A stretch of DNA of 43,605 nt from positions 1 to 43,605 of the IMG/VR virus record IMGVR_UViG_3300008450_008428; one strand, written 5' to 3'. The translations under genes and the position numbers were made by a program. The stretch's first letter is position 1, and each line of letters opens with the position of its first letter. Origin of the DNA: a virus. This document shows, in pieces, positions 30,943-38,765 of this stretch. The notes under the pieces were generated by a model, which saw only the letters and a program-made list of their open reading frames with translations, made no database searches and was not told the origin of the DNA.

Positions 30943-30968
30943 CTGAACCCGACCGAAGTCAGGTTCAG
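30943..30968. other. Hairpin in the intergenic gap
   Basis: CTGAACC 30943-30949 pairs with GGTTCAG 30962-30968, with an inner GAC/GTC and CGAA loop. It lies between two exported-protein genes. There is no T-run, so it may stabilise mRNA ends or regulate translation rather than terminate. Confidence 0.55.
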
Positions 30969-30977
30969 TATATGGGC

Positions 30978-31331
30978 TTACGGACAGGTTCCGTAACTAA
31001 TGACTGGGATGACACCCGAGCCGTTAGTTGGAGCTGTTGTAGACGCAGTGAACATCAACTTAAGTGGTGTTGCAGTACTTGTGGCGTAAGACTGTGTACA
31101 ACCAACCACAATGGTTGAAGTCGCTGAGTTTGCTGTGGTTACAGTGAGAAGTCCTCCACCGATTGTTGCGTCATCAGTAACGGTCAAGTCATCTGAGGAA
31201 ATGAATCCGGCAGCTGTGATGATACTTGAAGTTGTTGATGAGCTTCCTGTTCCACCTCCTCCAAGTGCAAGCACAAGGAAAATTGCGAGACAAGACAACC
31301 CGAGAGAAATCCAAGATAGTAGGTTTTTCAT
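30978..31331 (-). CDS. Small exported or anchored Ser/Thr-rich protein
   Basis: 117 residues. Hydrophobic N-terminal helix (about 7-24, ISLGLSCLAIFLVLALGG), then GTGSSSTTSS and a beta-rich domain with two cysteines (VVGCTQSY and YGTCP at the end). The last residue pattern SYGTCP and the ATST repeats recall exported proteins of Parcubacteria-type genomes (recollection, not a match). It lies directly after the capsid gene, which is an odd place for a secreted protein. Confidence 0.62.
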   Translation of the reverse strand: MKNLLSWISLGLSCLAIFLVLALGGGGTGSSSTTSSIITAAGFISSDDLTVTDDATIGGGLLTVTTANSATSTIVVGCTQSYATSTATPLKLMFTASTTAPTNGSGVIPVISYGTCP

Positions 31332-31355
31332 AGTAGTATTACTAGAAAACTACTA

Positions 31356-32279
31356 CTACAGACCTGTTGAAGCAACCAAACCTTCAAATGAGAGTGGTCC
31401 AGTGACTTCACGGTACTCTGCTTTGTAGATGTAGTTGTTGTTACGCTGAGTTGTCCAATCAACGAGGGAGGTCTCAAGACCCTGACGTACGTAGCGCATC
31501 ATTGAGTGGTCCTTTGAAAGAAGGAACCACGCAGTGTCAGAACCACCGAACGCAGCACCGAGGAATGGTGAGTGGAACACCTGAAGTCCTGGGTAGACGC
31601 GTGAGAAGTAGTTAAGGTCATTATCCATTGAACCTGAACGTAGTTCAGATGCAGTGACTTCCATCGCAGTCTTGAAGAGCGCGGTTGGAACAAGAAGGAT
31701 TGCAGGAACATGTCCTCCAAGTACACCGTCCTGTGTCTTCTGGGTAATGAGAAGGTTGAAGGCAGTATTGAGGGTTGTTTCTGTAAGAGTACCAGAAGCA
31801 AGGTTATCAATAGTCGTACCATCAAGTGCTACGTGTGAGTCAGAGAAGAGGGCAACGCCGTCTGCTGAAGTTACAGTCGTAAAGCCAAGATTGAAAGAAT
31901 TGAACGCATTCTTGTCCTGTGAAAGACGAGCGTTGCGCGCCATATTCTTTACAATCATGTTCACGATTGAATGCTGGTCGTCATCAAAGAAGTTCTTTGA
32001 AATGTCGATTGAGTTCGCGTAATTGATTACAGAGAAGGTCTTCTGGTTTCCGATGCGTGAAAGAGAACTTGGAACGTCCTGCTGTTCAGCACGAGAAGCG
32101 AAGTAACCTGTACCCTGGAAGAGTTCAGCGATGTGTGCAGCACGGTCAATTGATTCCTCAACGAAGATGCCTGAAGTGGTTACGCGAGCGTAACCAGGGG
32201 TCATTTCTACGTCAAATTCCTGGTCGAAGACAAGGTCAAGTGCCGTCTTTACACCATTGGCTGCGAGTGAGCTGTTCAT
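31356..32279 (-). CDS. Major capsid protein, HK97-fold type
   Basis: 307 residues. Position between decoration and fibre genes, length, and sequence character fit a HK97-fold capsid subunit. There is an N-terminal helical arm, an E-loop-like basic stretch after IGNQKTFSVINYANS, a helix with many Asn/Asp/Ser, and a late P-domain pattern (LLVPTALFKTAMEV; GLQVFHSPFLG; AWFLLSKDHSMMRYVRQ). It ends with beta structure. It builds the icosahedral head with the scaffold at 32855. No maturation protease is found, so the scaffold may leave by another route. Confidence 0.82.
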   Translation of the reverse strand: MNSSLAANGVKTALDLVFDQEFDVEMTPGYARVTTSGIFVEESIDRAAHIAELFQGTGYFASRAEQQDVPSSLSRIGNQKTFSVINYANSIDISKNFFDDDQHSIVNMIVKNMARNARLSQDKNAFNSFNLGFTTVTSADGVALFSDSHVALDGTTIDNLASGTLTETTLNTAFNLLITQKTQDGVLGGHVPAILLVPTALFKTAMEVTASELRSGSMDNDLNYFSRVYPGLQVFHSPFLGAAFGGSDTAWFLLSKDHSMMRYVRQGLETSLVDWTTQRNNNYIYKAEYREVTGPLSFEGLVASTGL

Positions 32280-32299
32280 GATTTAGTGTTTAAGACTTA

Positions 32300-32803
32300 T
32301 TAAGCAATAGGACCCTGCAATGCGAAGGAACGAATCTTGAAGTAGATGAGTCCCTTTTCGTGGTCACCGCCAACACATACGATTCCGTTTGTGTTTGCGT
32401 TAGCAGCAGCAGTATCGACCGTGTACGTGCCTGATGTTAGGTCTAGAACCACCTGCTTGCCCTTAAGCGCAGCAATCTCAGATGCAGTATCTGCAGCTGT
32501 AGAAGACTTTGCCTTAGCAGCAAGAATGGTGTTTGCGTCAACGACGTATACCTCAACAGTACCGTCAGCAGAAGCAGTGTGAGTGCCATTGCTTTTTGCG
32601 ATACCGACTACTGGAGTGGCGGTTGAGGTGGTAGGGTCGCCATCGGCGAGAGGGATAACGTAAGGAGAGCCAGTAGACTTGTTCTTCACAGGTTCACCTG
32701 CGTAGATAGCTGTGGCTGCCGCCTCAGTAGCCCAGACTTCAGTTGCAACAACGTTGCGTCCCGAGACATCTTTTACGAAGATATCAACTTTGTTTGAACT
32801 CAT
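32300..32803 (-). CDS. Probable head decoration protein
   Basis: 167 residues, Ala/Thr/Asp-rich and beta-rich, with VKNKSTGSPYVIPLADGD and VVGIAKSNGTH stretches. Phage head-decoration and capsid-stabilising proteins (DUF2190-like) have the same G-x-P-V and A-V-G-I-A pattern and lie just before the capsid gene. A small hairpin (GTGCGT/ACGCAC at about 32814-32828) sits in its 5' leader. Confidence 0.6.
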   Translation of the reverse strand: MSSNKVDIFVKDVSGRNVVATEVWATEAAATAIYAGEPVKNKSTGSPYVIPLADGDPTTSTATPVVGIAKSNGTHTASADGTVEVYVVDANTILAAKAKSSTAADTASEIAALKGKQVVLDLTSGTYTVDTAAANANTNGIVCVGGDHEKGLIYFKIRSFALQGPIA

Positions 32804-32854
32804 GGTGTGTAATTGTGCGTGTAACGCACTAACACATCGTGGCTATGTCGTGCA

Positions 32855-33496
32855 CTAACCCGCTTTATTTTTTATAAATCGTGCACGCGCGTCTTCAATA
32901 GATACTTTTGCGAAACGAGCAATCTGAGCGACCTCTCTTTCTTCGTCAGCAGTAAGTTCATTCGTAGTTGCCCGAACAGGAACACTACTTATTGAACTTG
33001 CGCTTGGTACTGCTGTACGTTCAGTCGCAACTTTTGTTTCGCTGAGAGCTGCTTCGTACGCAGGCCTGTTAAGAAGAAAGTGAATGTCATCCAAATCCTT
33101 TTGAATCGCAGCCGCTGTCATTCCTGACTTTGGCATTGTTTTGTACTTCTCAAGAACAGCACGTCGTGTTGAATCATCAGGAAACATTGTGCGAGCAGTT
33201 TCCTCGACTGTTTCTTCTACAAGCGTATGCTTGTGGATTTCAATAGCCGCCTTAACCTTTTCGTCAATCAATGCTTCTGCTGGCTCATCATCGTCTTCAA
33301 TTTCACGTTGGCGCCTTAACGCATCGGCCTTGTTTTTTGCAACAACGATTGCTGCTTCTGCCTTGCGTCTAGCCTCTTCGTTTTCCGCTGCCTTGGCCTC
33401 GGCTGCGACACGAGCTGCTTTTTCTGCATCCAACTGAGCTTGAAGTTCTTCTGCACTGGCTACAGCTGGAGCTGCTGTAATTGTGGTGTCTGACAT
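32855..33496 (-). CDS. Scaffolding protein
   Basis: 213 residues, almost all predicted helix and rich in Ala/Glu/Lys. A long coiled coil (about 15-75) is followed by a shorter charged helix, then helices with Pro/Ser breaks, and a basic C-terminus (SIEDARARFIKNKAG). This composition and a position just before the capsid genes are typical of phage scaffolds, whose C-terminal basic helix touches the capsid. The call rests on position and composition. Confidence 0.72.
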   Translation of the reverse strand: MSDTTITAAPAVASAEELQAQLDAEKAARVAAEAKAAENEEARRKAEAAIVVAKNKADALRRQREIEDDDEPAEALIDEKVKAAIEIHKHTLVEETVEETARTMFPDDSTRRAVLEKYKTMPKSGMTAAAIQKDLDDIHFLLNRPAYEAALSETKVATERTAVPSASSISSVPVRATTNELTADEEREVAQIARFAKVSIEDARARFIKNKAG

Positions 33497-33571
33497 ACTC
33501 CTGAATTTTGTTCAACAAGGCTTTACTCTTTCGAGATGGTGCTTGCAACCTTTATAAAAAGCCACCTCAGC

Positions 33572-33635
33572 GGCTTTATTGGATATCCTAGTGTATGCCC
33601 GCCACGAGAACACGACTAAGATATCCGATAAAGCA
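33572..33635. repeat. Imperfect inverted repeat between portal-side and scaffold genes
   Basis: The arms 33572-33587 and 33620-33635 match at 14 of 16 positions, around a loop of 32 bases. A smaller AAAGCC/GGCTTT hairpin overlaps the left arm. On the leftward transcript this lies between the 33641 stop and the scaffold start at 33496. It may be an mRNA-processing or stability element setting capsid-gene expression; no T-run is present. Confidence 0.6.
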
Positions 33636-33640
33636 GCCGA

Positions 33641-33973
33641 CTAATTAGCTTCTGACACACGAACAATCAACTGTTCCAGTGTGTCTATCGCTAACATCTG
33701 CAATCTTCCTGCAATCATTCCATCAACTGTTGTGGCTTTCTCGATGATTTGCTGATTTGCAGCAAGACGCAATTCTGAAAACAACATACGTAACAAGTGC
33801 GAACGTCTAAGGTACTGTGCCTCTCGTATTATACCTTGTTTTTCATCGTTTGACAATGGTTTACCGTTTATGTACATCGTTGTGCCTTTGTGGACGAGAA
33901 GTTCATCAACAGTAACTGCACGATACAAGTGCTTGAGTAATATCTTGAGCAAAAGGTGGCGTAGGTATTTCAT
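33641..33973 (-). CDS. Hypothetical helical protein
   Basis: 110 residues, strongly helical and Leu/Arg-rich, starting with a basic amphipathic helix (RHLLLKILLKHLYRA). It contains a small beta unit (TTMYINGKPLS) and ends in helices (LEQLIVRVSEAN). Located between portal and scaffold; could be an assembly or connector factor. No family recognised. Confidence 0.6.
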   Translation of the reverse strand: MKYLRHLLLKILLKHLYRAVTVDELLVHKGTTMYINGKPLSNDEKQGIIREAQYLRRSHLLRMLFSELRLAANQQIIEKATTVDGMIAGRLQMLAIDTLEQLIVRVSEAN

Positions 33974-33978
33974 ATTGG

Positions 33979-34206
33979 TTACTCTAATTCTATCGAATCA
34001 CACCCTAAAAACAAGTCTCCGTCAAAGTCTTGTTCTCCTACTGTGATGCTGATTCCATCTCCTGACTCACCACGCGAGATAACAAGCGTTACTGCTTTGA
34101 ACTGTTCCTTGTCTAAGTACACTTGATTAAATACTCCCTTCTCATTGTCCTCGATGAAGACCAATACTCGTGATGTGTATAGTTCATCAAGAGGATTCTT
34201 TGGCAT
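33979..34206 (-). CDS. Hypothetical small acidic protein
   Basis: 75 residues, acidic, beta-rich (YTSRVLVFIED; GISITVGEQDFDGDLF). It starts 2 nt after the portal stop and ends 5 nt before the next gene. No motif recognised; probably a small assembly factor. Confidence 0.58.
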   Translation of the reverse strand: MPKNPLDELYTSRVLVFIEDNEKGVFNQVYLDKEQFKAVTLVISRGESGDGISITVGEQDFDGDLFLGCDSIELE

Positions 34207-34208
34207 AG

Positions 34209-36215
34209 TTAGAACTCAGACGACATCGAAGCTCCTAGACTGTCGCCTCCTGTTAGCTGTCCTACTAAGTTTCCATTAACACCTTTCTGTTGAAAGCCAG
34301 CCCCCATCCCTGCCGAAGCAGCAGCAGCTGCCTCAGTTGGATTAGCACCCATCATGGTCTGTGGTTGAGGCTGCGCCTTCTTAATGTAGTCACCACTCTT
34401 TCCTGGCTTGTACACCTCAAACAAGAAGTCACGAGTAACAGCCTCCTGATTGGCAACAGGGTTTTGGATAGCGCGGTCGTATGCCTCAAGGTTAAGCGCT
34501 TTCTCAAGAGCTTTAGAACGTGGCTCCATTTCGTCTGTTGATACAATGACACGATACTTAAGCGAGCGAACTGCGGCAGGGTTGGCACGCATGATTTTCT
34601 TATTGCCGTTTCGCTCTTCTTGCTCAAGAAGGTCGAGTGATTCATCTAGATACTCTTCCTCCGTCATGTATGGACGAGAGATGAGGGACGCGTCGAAGCG
34701 GACTTCACGCGATACCATCTTTCCGTTCATTGCTTTCGCAGGAAGGACATACGAACGGTACTTAAGTCCATCAGTGAGAGCATCTACTTCTGCAACTGTC
34801 ATGTTGTAGAGGATGTCGTCGAGCATGAGAGTTCCAATGTCCTCCACCAAGAACTTGTTCATCTTGCCAAAAAGACCAAGAGCGATTGCTGCGTTCTTCT
34901 CAAGAAGCAATGCCTCACGAGCCGTGCCTGGACCAGAGCCACTCTGCACACCTTGTCGTAGTGAGTCTTGTGATGACTCTGAGATGGAGCGCTCAACAAG
35001 ACCAATAGCCTCAAGACCTGCACGGATATCTGTGCGAGGACCAATGTTCTCAAGCTTGGTGTCTGGGTTCTCAAAGTACGTGATGAGTCCTGGTACAACG
35101 ACGTTACTTGCAAGACCTCCTTGTGAACCGTAAAGCGCCATTGGCGGTTCGTTTGAAAGTATCGCACCGTCCATGATGACGTTGTACAGCGCATCAACAA
35201 GCTCTTGGTCTGGTCCAATCTTTGCCGCTGCTGATTTGTAGTAGTAGAACTGACCGTTGTTGATGTACTCGTATCCACTCTTCGCAAATGGGTATCGCTT
35301 ATCACGACGACGCATTGGTTGATTAGGGTCAGTCACACAAATGCCGTTAAGGAACGTCACCTCAAGGTCGAGCATTCGGCAGTACCACGTTGTCTCTTTT
35401 ACAAGATTGTCTCCTTCGAGGTTTTCGTCTTGCACATCGTAAAACAGTGATGTCGACTCGTCGTATACAGCAATCTTTCCTGCCTCAACGTAGTCTATGT
35501 TTGGCGAGTTACGGTAAATAACTTTCGCCTGAAGCGCATCAATATAGCGAGAGCGAATAATAAATCGCTGCTTTTGTATGTCTGGTTCGTATAGGTTCGC
35601 AATGTAGATTTCCTGACAAGGAACAACATTGAAGAAGAATCCAGACAAGACTGAATCCTCGACATCTTCTGTCGTATATGTCCCGTCTTCTTGCTTTGTG
35701 CGTTGTACGCGCATGACTTTCTCATAGCCCATGTGCATATACGCTGCAGGTTCCACCAACGCCTGAATGACAGAACGCAAGAACACACGCTCATAGTCGC
35801 TATTGTCTATCACCCACTCAAAAAGTGTATCGAGTGCCATTGCTGCACCACGGTCTTCTTCGTCTTCTGAATTCTGAGCGAAAACAGTAGGCTTAATGAT
35901 GTTCGCTGAGACGTGTGCAGCTATCGAAATGAGTTTGTTGCGTGTTATTGGGCGTACGGTCTGCGCACGCCATGATTCATCTGGGTCGTCTGAACGTGGA
36001 GGAATGTATGTATTAAATGCCTTTTGGTTGATGTCTATTTCCTGAATTACAGAACGGCCGTTAAACTCAGGAAGAGGACGGTTCATTATGTCGTCTCCAA
36101 TATCAAAATCCCGCGCGGCCATTGACCACACGTTCTTCTCTGCATCATTTGGTTGGTACAAAGACTTTGGTGACGTTATTCGGTCTTTCTTGTCTCGGGT
36201 AAGATTGGCTCGCAT
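34209..36215 (-). CDS. Portal protein, podovirus type
   Basis: 668 residues. The N-terminal half alternates helices and strands like portal clip/stem regions; FFFNVVPCQEIYIANLYEPD and RSRYID stretches are in the style of podovirus/P22-type portals. The C-terminal region has the long helix with GTAREALLLEKNAAIALG, as in portal wing/crown domains, then a Gln/Gly/Ala-rich tail. A dodecamer of it forms the DNA channel and packaging motor base. Position directly after the terminase genes supports this. Confidence 0.82.
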   Translation of the reverse strand: MRANLTRDKKDRITSPKSLYQPNDAEKNVWSMAARDFDIGDDIMNRPLPEFNGRSVIQEIDINQKAFNTYIPPRSDDPDESWRAQTVRPITRNKLISIAAHVSANIIKPTVFAQNSEDEEDRGAAMALDTLFEWVIDNSDYERVFLRSVIQALVEPAAYMHMGYEKVMRVQRTKQEDGTYTTEDVEDSVLSGFFFNVVPCQEIYIANLYEPDIQKQRFIIRSRYIDALQAKVIYRNSPNIDYVEAGKIAVYDESTSLFYDVQDENLEGDNLVKETTWYCRMLDLEVTFLNGICVTDPNQPMRRRDKRYPFAKSGYEYINNGQFYYYKSAAAKIGPDQELVDALYNVIMDGAILSNEPPMALYGSQGGLASNVVVPGLITYFENPDTKLENIGPRTDIRAGLEAIGLVERSISESSQDSLRQGVQSGSGPGTAREALLLEKNAAIALGLFGKMNKFLVEDIGTLMLDDILYNMTVAEVDALTDGLKYRSYVLPAKAMNGKMVSREVRFDASLISRPYMTEEEYLDESLDLLEQEERNGNKKIMRANPAAVRSLKYRVIVSTDEMEPRSKALEKALNLEAYDRAIQNPVANQEAVTRDFLFEVYKPGKSGDYIKKAQPQPQTMMGANPTEAAAAASAGMGAGFQQKGVNGNLVGQLTGGDSLGASMSSEF

Positions 36216-36225
36216 GATTGTTTAG

Positions 36226-36402
36226 CTAGGCTTCATAGACGTTAATCGACACAGCGCGCGAACAGGCCTTGCAGCGGTGAGCATGTGAGTTTTTCTTTTT
36301 GCACGGAATTTTTGATTTATTGCACCAAAGCTTTTTTCCATCATCGCATGACTTACACGGGTAATCTAAATAACCAACGGCATGGACCTCTGTCATTTCC
36401 AT
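36226..36402 (-). CDS. Small zinc-finger protein between terminase and portal
   Basis: 58 residues. Cysteines at 16, 19, 27, 34, 44 and 47 and His at 40 and 42 could form one or two metal sites, and the protein is Lys-rich. The ATG at 36402 lies 7 nt after a perfect TATAAT, so the message should be leaderless. The frame fills the gap of 210 bases between the terminase stop (36426) and the portal start (36215). Small zinc proteins near terminases sometimes affect packaging, but no family is recognised. Confidence 0.72.
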   Translation of the reverse strand: MEMTEVHAVGYLDYPCKSCDDGKKLWCNKSKIPCKKKNSHAHRCKACSRAVSINVYEA

Positions 36403-36409
36403 TTGAAAT

Positions 36410-36438
36410 ATTATACCACGAAGAACTACCGACGTCCA
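36410..36438 (-). promoter_or_regulatory. Promoter before the zinc-finger and portal genes
   Basis: Minus strand: TGGACG (36438-36433; 4 of 6), 17-bp spacer, extended GTGGTATAAT ending at 36410, then 7 nt to the ATG. It overlaps the terminase gene's 3' end. Confidence 0.72.
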
Positions 36439-37892
36439 CGGCCAAGATAAGATTGCACTTTGTTTTTACGAAACTGACCTATACCTCCTCCCGCACGATT
36501 CTCTACCAACAAGAACATGCTCATGGTGTCTATTCTATCGTCGCGTCGCCCTGAAGGGAACGTAAGAAGCTCTCGCTCATACTCTACGTCACCTCGCTTG
36601 TGCCATATGACTCCTGCGTCGTAAAGAGGGATAAGTCCTCGGATACGAAGTTCCTTGTTTGTCTTTGAACGTATTTCGTTTACCGTAAAGTATGTCTGTC
36701 GTCGCTTCTGTTCCTCCAAGATTGCATACTTAAGCGCAGCTTGATACGCAATTGTTTCTAGGTTTATTTGCGAACGAAACTCTGCATGGTGTGCGAAGAC
36801 AAGGTCGAGTGTTTGTGTAGGAGTGAAGTGTCCTGCGTCTTCCCGTATGCGATAGATGTTTGGACCATTAGCCTCTTTCGCAATTGTCAGTACGACTGTG
36901 TTATCTGCTTTTTCTTTTTGCGAGATGGCTGGGTCGATGAACGTGTGGTATGTGAGATATTTCGACTCTAGCTGCTCGGGAGTGTAGTACTGAAAGTGTT
37001 CTTTCTTAAACACCTGTGCCGCTGCTGACACAGGGTCTTGCTGGTAGAGCGACGCCCAGTCATACACACCCACGTTCTCTCTGATGGACGACAGTGTGGG
37101 TAGTGGAAACTTATCTGGCCACAACGCGTCACCTTCCTTTCGCATGGGTTCGTCTTCTTCTGCTATTGCAGGCAAGCGTATTACCTCCCACTTGTCGTGT
37201 GGTCGTCCGTCTTTCTCTGCCTCTGCTTGTTGTTCAAGTAGGCGACCTACAAGGTCATCTTGGTGCCATCGCGTCATAATTACGATAATTGCCCCGTCAC
37301 CCTCAAGGCGTGTGTACAGCGTAGATGTATACCAGTCCCACACCTTGTCTCGTATTGTTTGTGATTCCGCCTCTTCTCGGTTTTTTACTGGGTCGTCGAT
37401 GATTGCGATGTGTGCACCCTTACCTGTGATAGGACCTCCAACACCAACAGCTGTGTATGAGCCATTTTTTGTCGTCGCCCAGTCCCCCTTCGCCTTCGTG
37501 TCTTTTCGGAGAGACGTTTCAGGAAAGATTACACCGTACTCCGATGAGAGCATGATGTCTTTCGTTGCTTGTCCGAACTTTTCCGCAAGGTCTGCTGCGT
37601 ATGACGTGATGATGAACTTCAGTGATGGGTATTTTCCTAGTGCCCACGCAGGAAACTTTGTTGTTGCGAGTGCTGACTTACCGTGACGAGGAGGAACTTC
37701 AATGATAAGACGTGCTTTTTCTTTGCGTTCGACCTTGGAGAGCACTTCTTCTAGCTTTTCGCCTATAAGCTCGTGATGCCAGTTCGCTACATATGACGGG
37801 TCTGTCACCTGTGCGAAGTTCAGAAGACGTCTACGCGCTGCCGTCGCCAAGAATTGCTGCCTCTCTACTGATGATTTGTCTATATTGGTCAT
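36426..37892 (-). CDS. Terminase large subunit
   Basis: 488 residues. The ATPase has Walker A P-P-R-H-G-K-S (67-73), Walker B IAIIDD (162-167) and the coupling motif MTRWH (206-210). The nuclease domain follows: Asp320 in TFIDPA, then further acidic residues near the C-terminus (RRDDRID). It pumps and cuts the DNA at the portal. It overlaps the small-subunit gene by 62 nt. Sequence type suggests headful-style packaging, which fits the absence of obvious fixed ends, but this is inference. Confidence 0.95.
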   Translation of the reverse strand: MTNIDKSSVERQQFLATAARRRLLNFAQVTDPSYVANWHHELIGEKLEEVLSKVERKEKARLIIEVPPRHGKSALATTKFPAWALGKYPSLKFIITSYAADLAEKFGQATKDIMLSSEYGVIFPETSLRKDTKAKGDWATTKNGSYTAVGVGGPITGKGAHIAIIDDPVKNREEAESQTIRDKVWDWYTSTLYTRLEGDGAIIVIMTRWHQDDLVGRLLEQQAEAEKDGRPHDKWEVIRLPAIAEEDEPMRKEGDALWPDKFPLPTLSSIRENVGVYDWASLYQQDPVSAAAQVFKKEHFQYYTPEQLESKYLTYHTFIDPAISQKEKADNTVVLTIAKEANGPNIYRIREDAGHFTPTQTLDLVFAHHAEFRSQINLETIAYQAALKYAILEEQKRRQTYFTVNEIRSKTNKELRIRGLIPLYDAGVIWHKRGDVEYERELLTFPSGRRDDRIDTMSMFLLVENRAGGGIGQFRKNKVQSYLGRGRR

Positions 37893-38316
37893 CGCTAGGG
37901 TTGATTATTAAGACATTTGTTGTCTTGTTGTCTGGCTTTCGGTTGTATTCTCTCACATATTCGAGGAATTGACGAATGTCAGGGATTGATTGGTCTTGTT
38001 TGATACGTGCATACATCGAGTGAAGGATGGCTGGTATCTTGCTTTGTGCCCATTGCACAGAGCGTTGTTCGAGTAAGTCGTAGAATCCTGCTCTTTGCAT
38101 GAATTCCTTCAAAGTTGGTTTTGTGACAGCGTACATTGTGCAGAATTCGTCTAGCGTTCGTGGTTGTCGGTCTAGCTCAGGAATTGACAGCCAGTACACG
38201 AAAGCATCGTACGCGCGTTCTATGACCTCTTGAGGGGTAATGGCCCCTTCAGAGGCAGTTTTGAGCTTCTGAGAGCGTGTTTTGCGTGGGGGTTTGGTTT
38301 TGTTTTCTTGTGGCAT
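37831..38316 (-). CDS. Terminase small subunit
   Basis: 161 residues. Basic Lys/Thr-rich N-terminus, then helices with an HTH-like unit (LDEFCTMYAVTKPTLKEFMQ, about residues 57-76) and a helical C-terminal part ending in acidic residues. Position upstream of the large subunit with overlap is the classic arrangement. It recognises the packaging site on DNA. The start is preceded by AAAACAAC without ribosome-binding site. Two leftward promoters lie within 115 bases upstream. Confidence 0.82.
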   Translation of the reverse strand: MPQENKTKPPRKTRSQKLKTASEGAITPQEVIERAYDAFVYWLSIPELDRQPRTLDEFCTMYAVTKPTLKEFMQRAGFYDLLEQRSVQWAQSKIPAILHSMYARIKQDQSIPDIRQFLEYVREYNRKPDNKTTNVLIINPSDDQYRQIISREAAILGDGSA

Positions 38317-38332
38317 GTTGTTTTGCTCGAAA

Positions 38333-38347
38333 ACTATACCACAAAAC
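38333..38347 (-). promoter_or_regulatory. Extended -10 promoter before the terminase genes
   Basis: Minus strand TTTTGTGGTATAGT ends at 38333, 16 nt before the terminase ATG; the -35 region (TTCCCT, 17-bp spacing) is poor. Same class as the 24792 and 30326 sites. Confidence 0.6.
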
Positions 38348-38402
38348 TCCTCGACAGGGAAGGTAACCTAGAGAATTGCGCGGAGATGGTACCGTTTTCG
38401 TG

Positions 38403-38431
38403 ATTATACCCCACCCTACCCCACCTGTCAA
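38403..38431 (-). promoter_or_regulatory. Perfect consensus sigma70 promoter, leftward
   Basis: Minus strand: TTGACA (38431-38426), 17-bp spacer, TATAAT (38408-38403). Both hexamers are exact. It drives the terminase/virion operon about 80 nt upstream of the first ATG. Confidence 0.88.
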
Positions 38432-38470
38432 GAACAAAAAGAAAAAACAACGTATCTAAGCCATAAAAAC

Positions 38471-38500
38471 AGCGTCGCACAATGTAAATTGTGCGACGCT
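38471..38500 (-). terminator. Perfect 13-bp hairpin, probable leftward terminator
   Basis: AGCGTCGCACAAT (38471-38483) pairs fully with ATTGTGCGACGCT (38488-38500), 4-nt loop. On the minus strand it is followed by GTTTTTA, so leftward RNA would be terminated before reaching the consensus promoter at 38403. A second palindrome, GGCTTA-CC-TAAGCC, lies at 38512-38525, and TAAGCCAT occurs on both sides of the hairpin. It may also be a replication or protein-binding site. Confidence 0.65.
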
Positions 38501-38605
38501 TACCCATACACGGCTTACCTAAGCCATATTACCACCAAGCCATTGACGCTTAGGCACAAGTCCCCCCACTTTTTTGCCTGTCAAATAGCAGTGCATTTTT
38601 CGTTT

Positions 38606-38765
38606 GCGAGAAGAGGTATATAAAAAATGAGAAAAAGACTATTATTTTCAAAAAATATTACGTTTATAGAAATAAGACCTAGACAAAAATGAAAAAATGT
38701 GGTATAATAATTTAAGAGACAAAAAACAAAAGTCTTTTTCTCATTTTTTCTATTCCCCTTCTCGC
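38606..38765. repeat. 35-bp imperfect inverted repeat flanking a promoter
   Basis: Arms 38606-38640 and 38731-38765 match at 32 of 35 positions in inverted orientation, including a perfect 19-bp core (38622-38640 with 38731-38749). The 90 bases between them are A+T-rich and contain the rightward promoter 38680-38708. No recombinase gene is recognised, so an origin, cruciform or operator is as likely as an invertible segment. Confidence 0.82.
38680..38708 (+). promoter_or_regulatory. Rightward promoter inside the inverted repeat
   Basis: TAGACA (38680-38685; 5 of 6), 17-bp spacer, perfect TATAAT (38703-38708) with the extension TGTGG. It should drive the AAA+/VWA operon, with a leader of over 350 bases. 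Confidence 0.8.

Noticed and set aside
38606-38765. Insertion sequence ends
   Set aside because: The inverted arms enclose only 90 bases with no transposase frame, and no target duplication is visible next to them.
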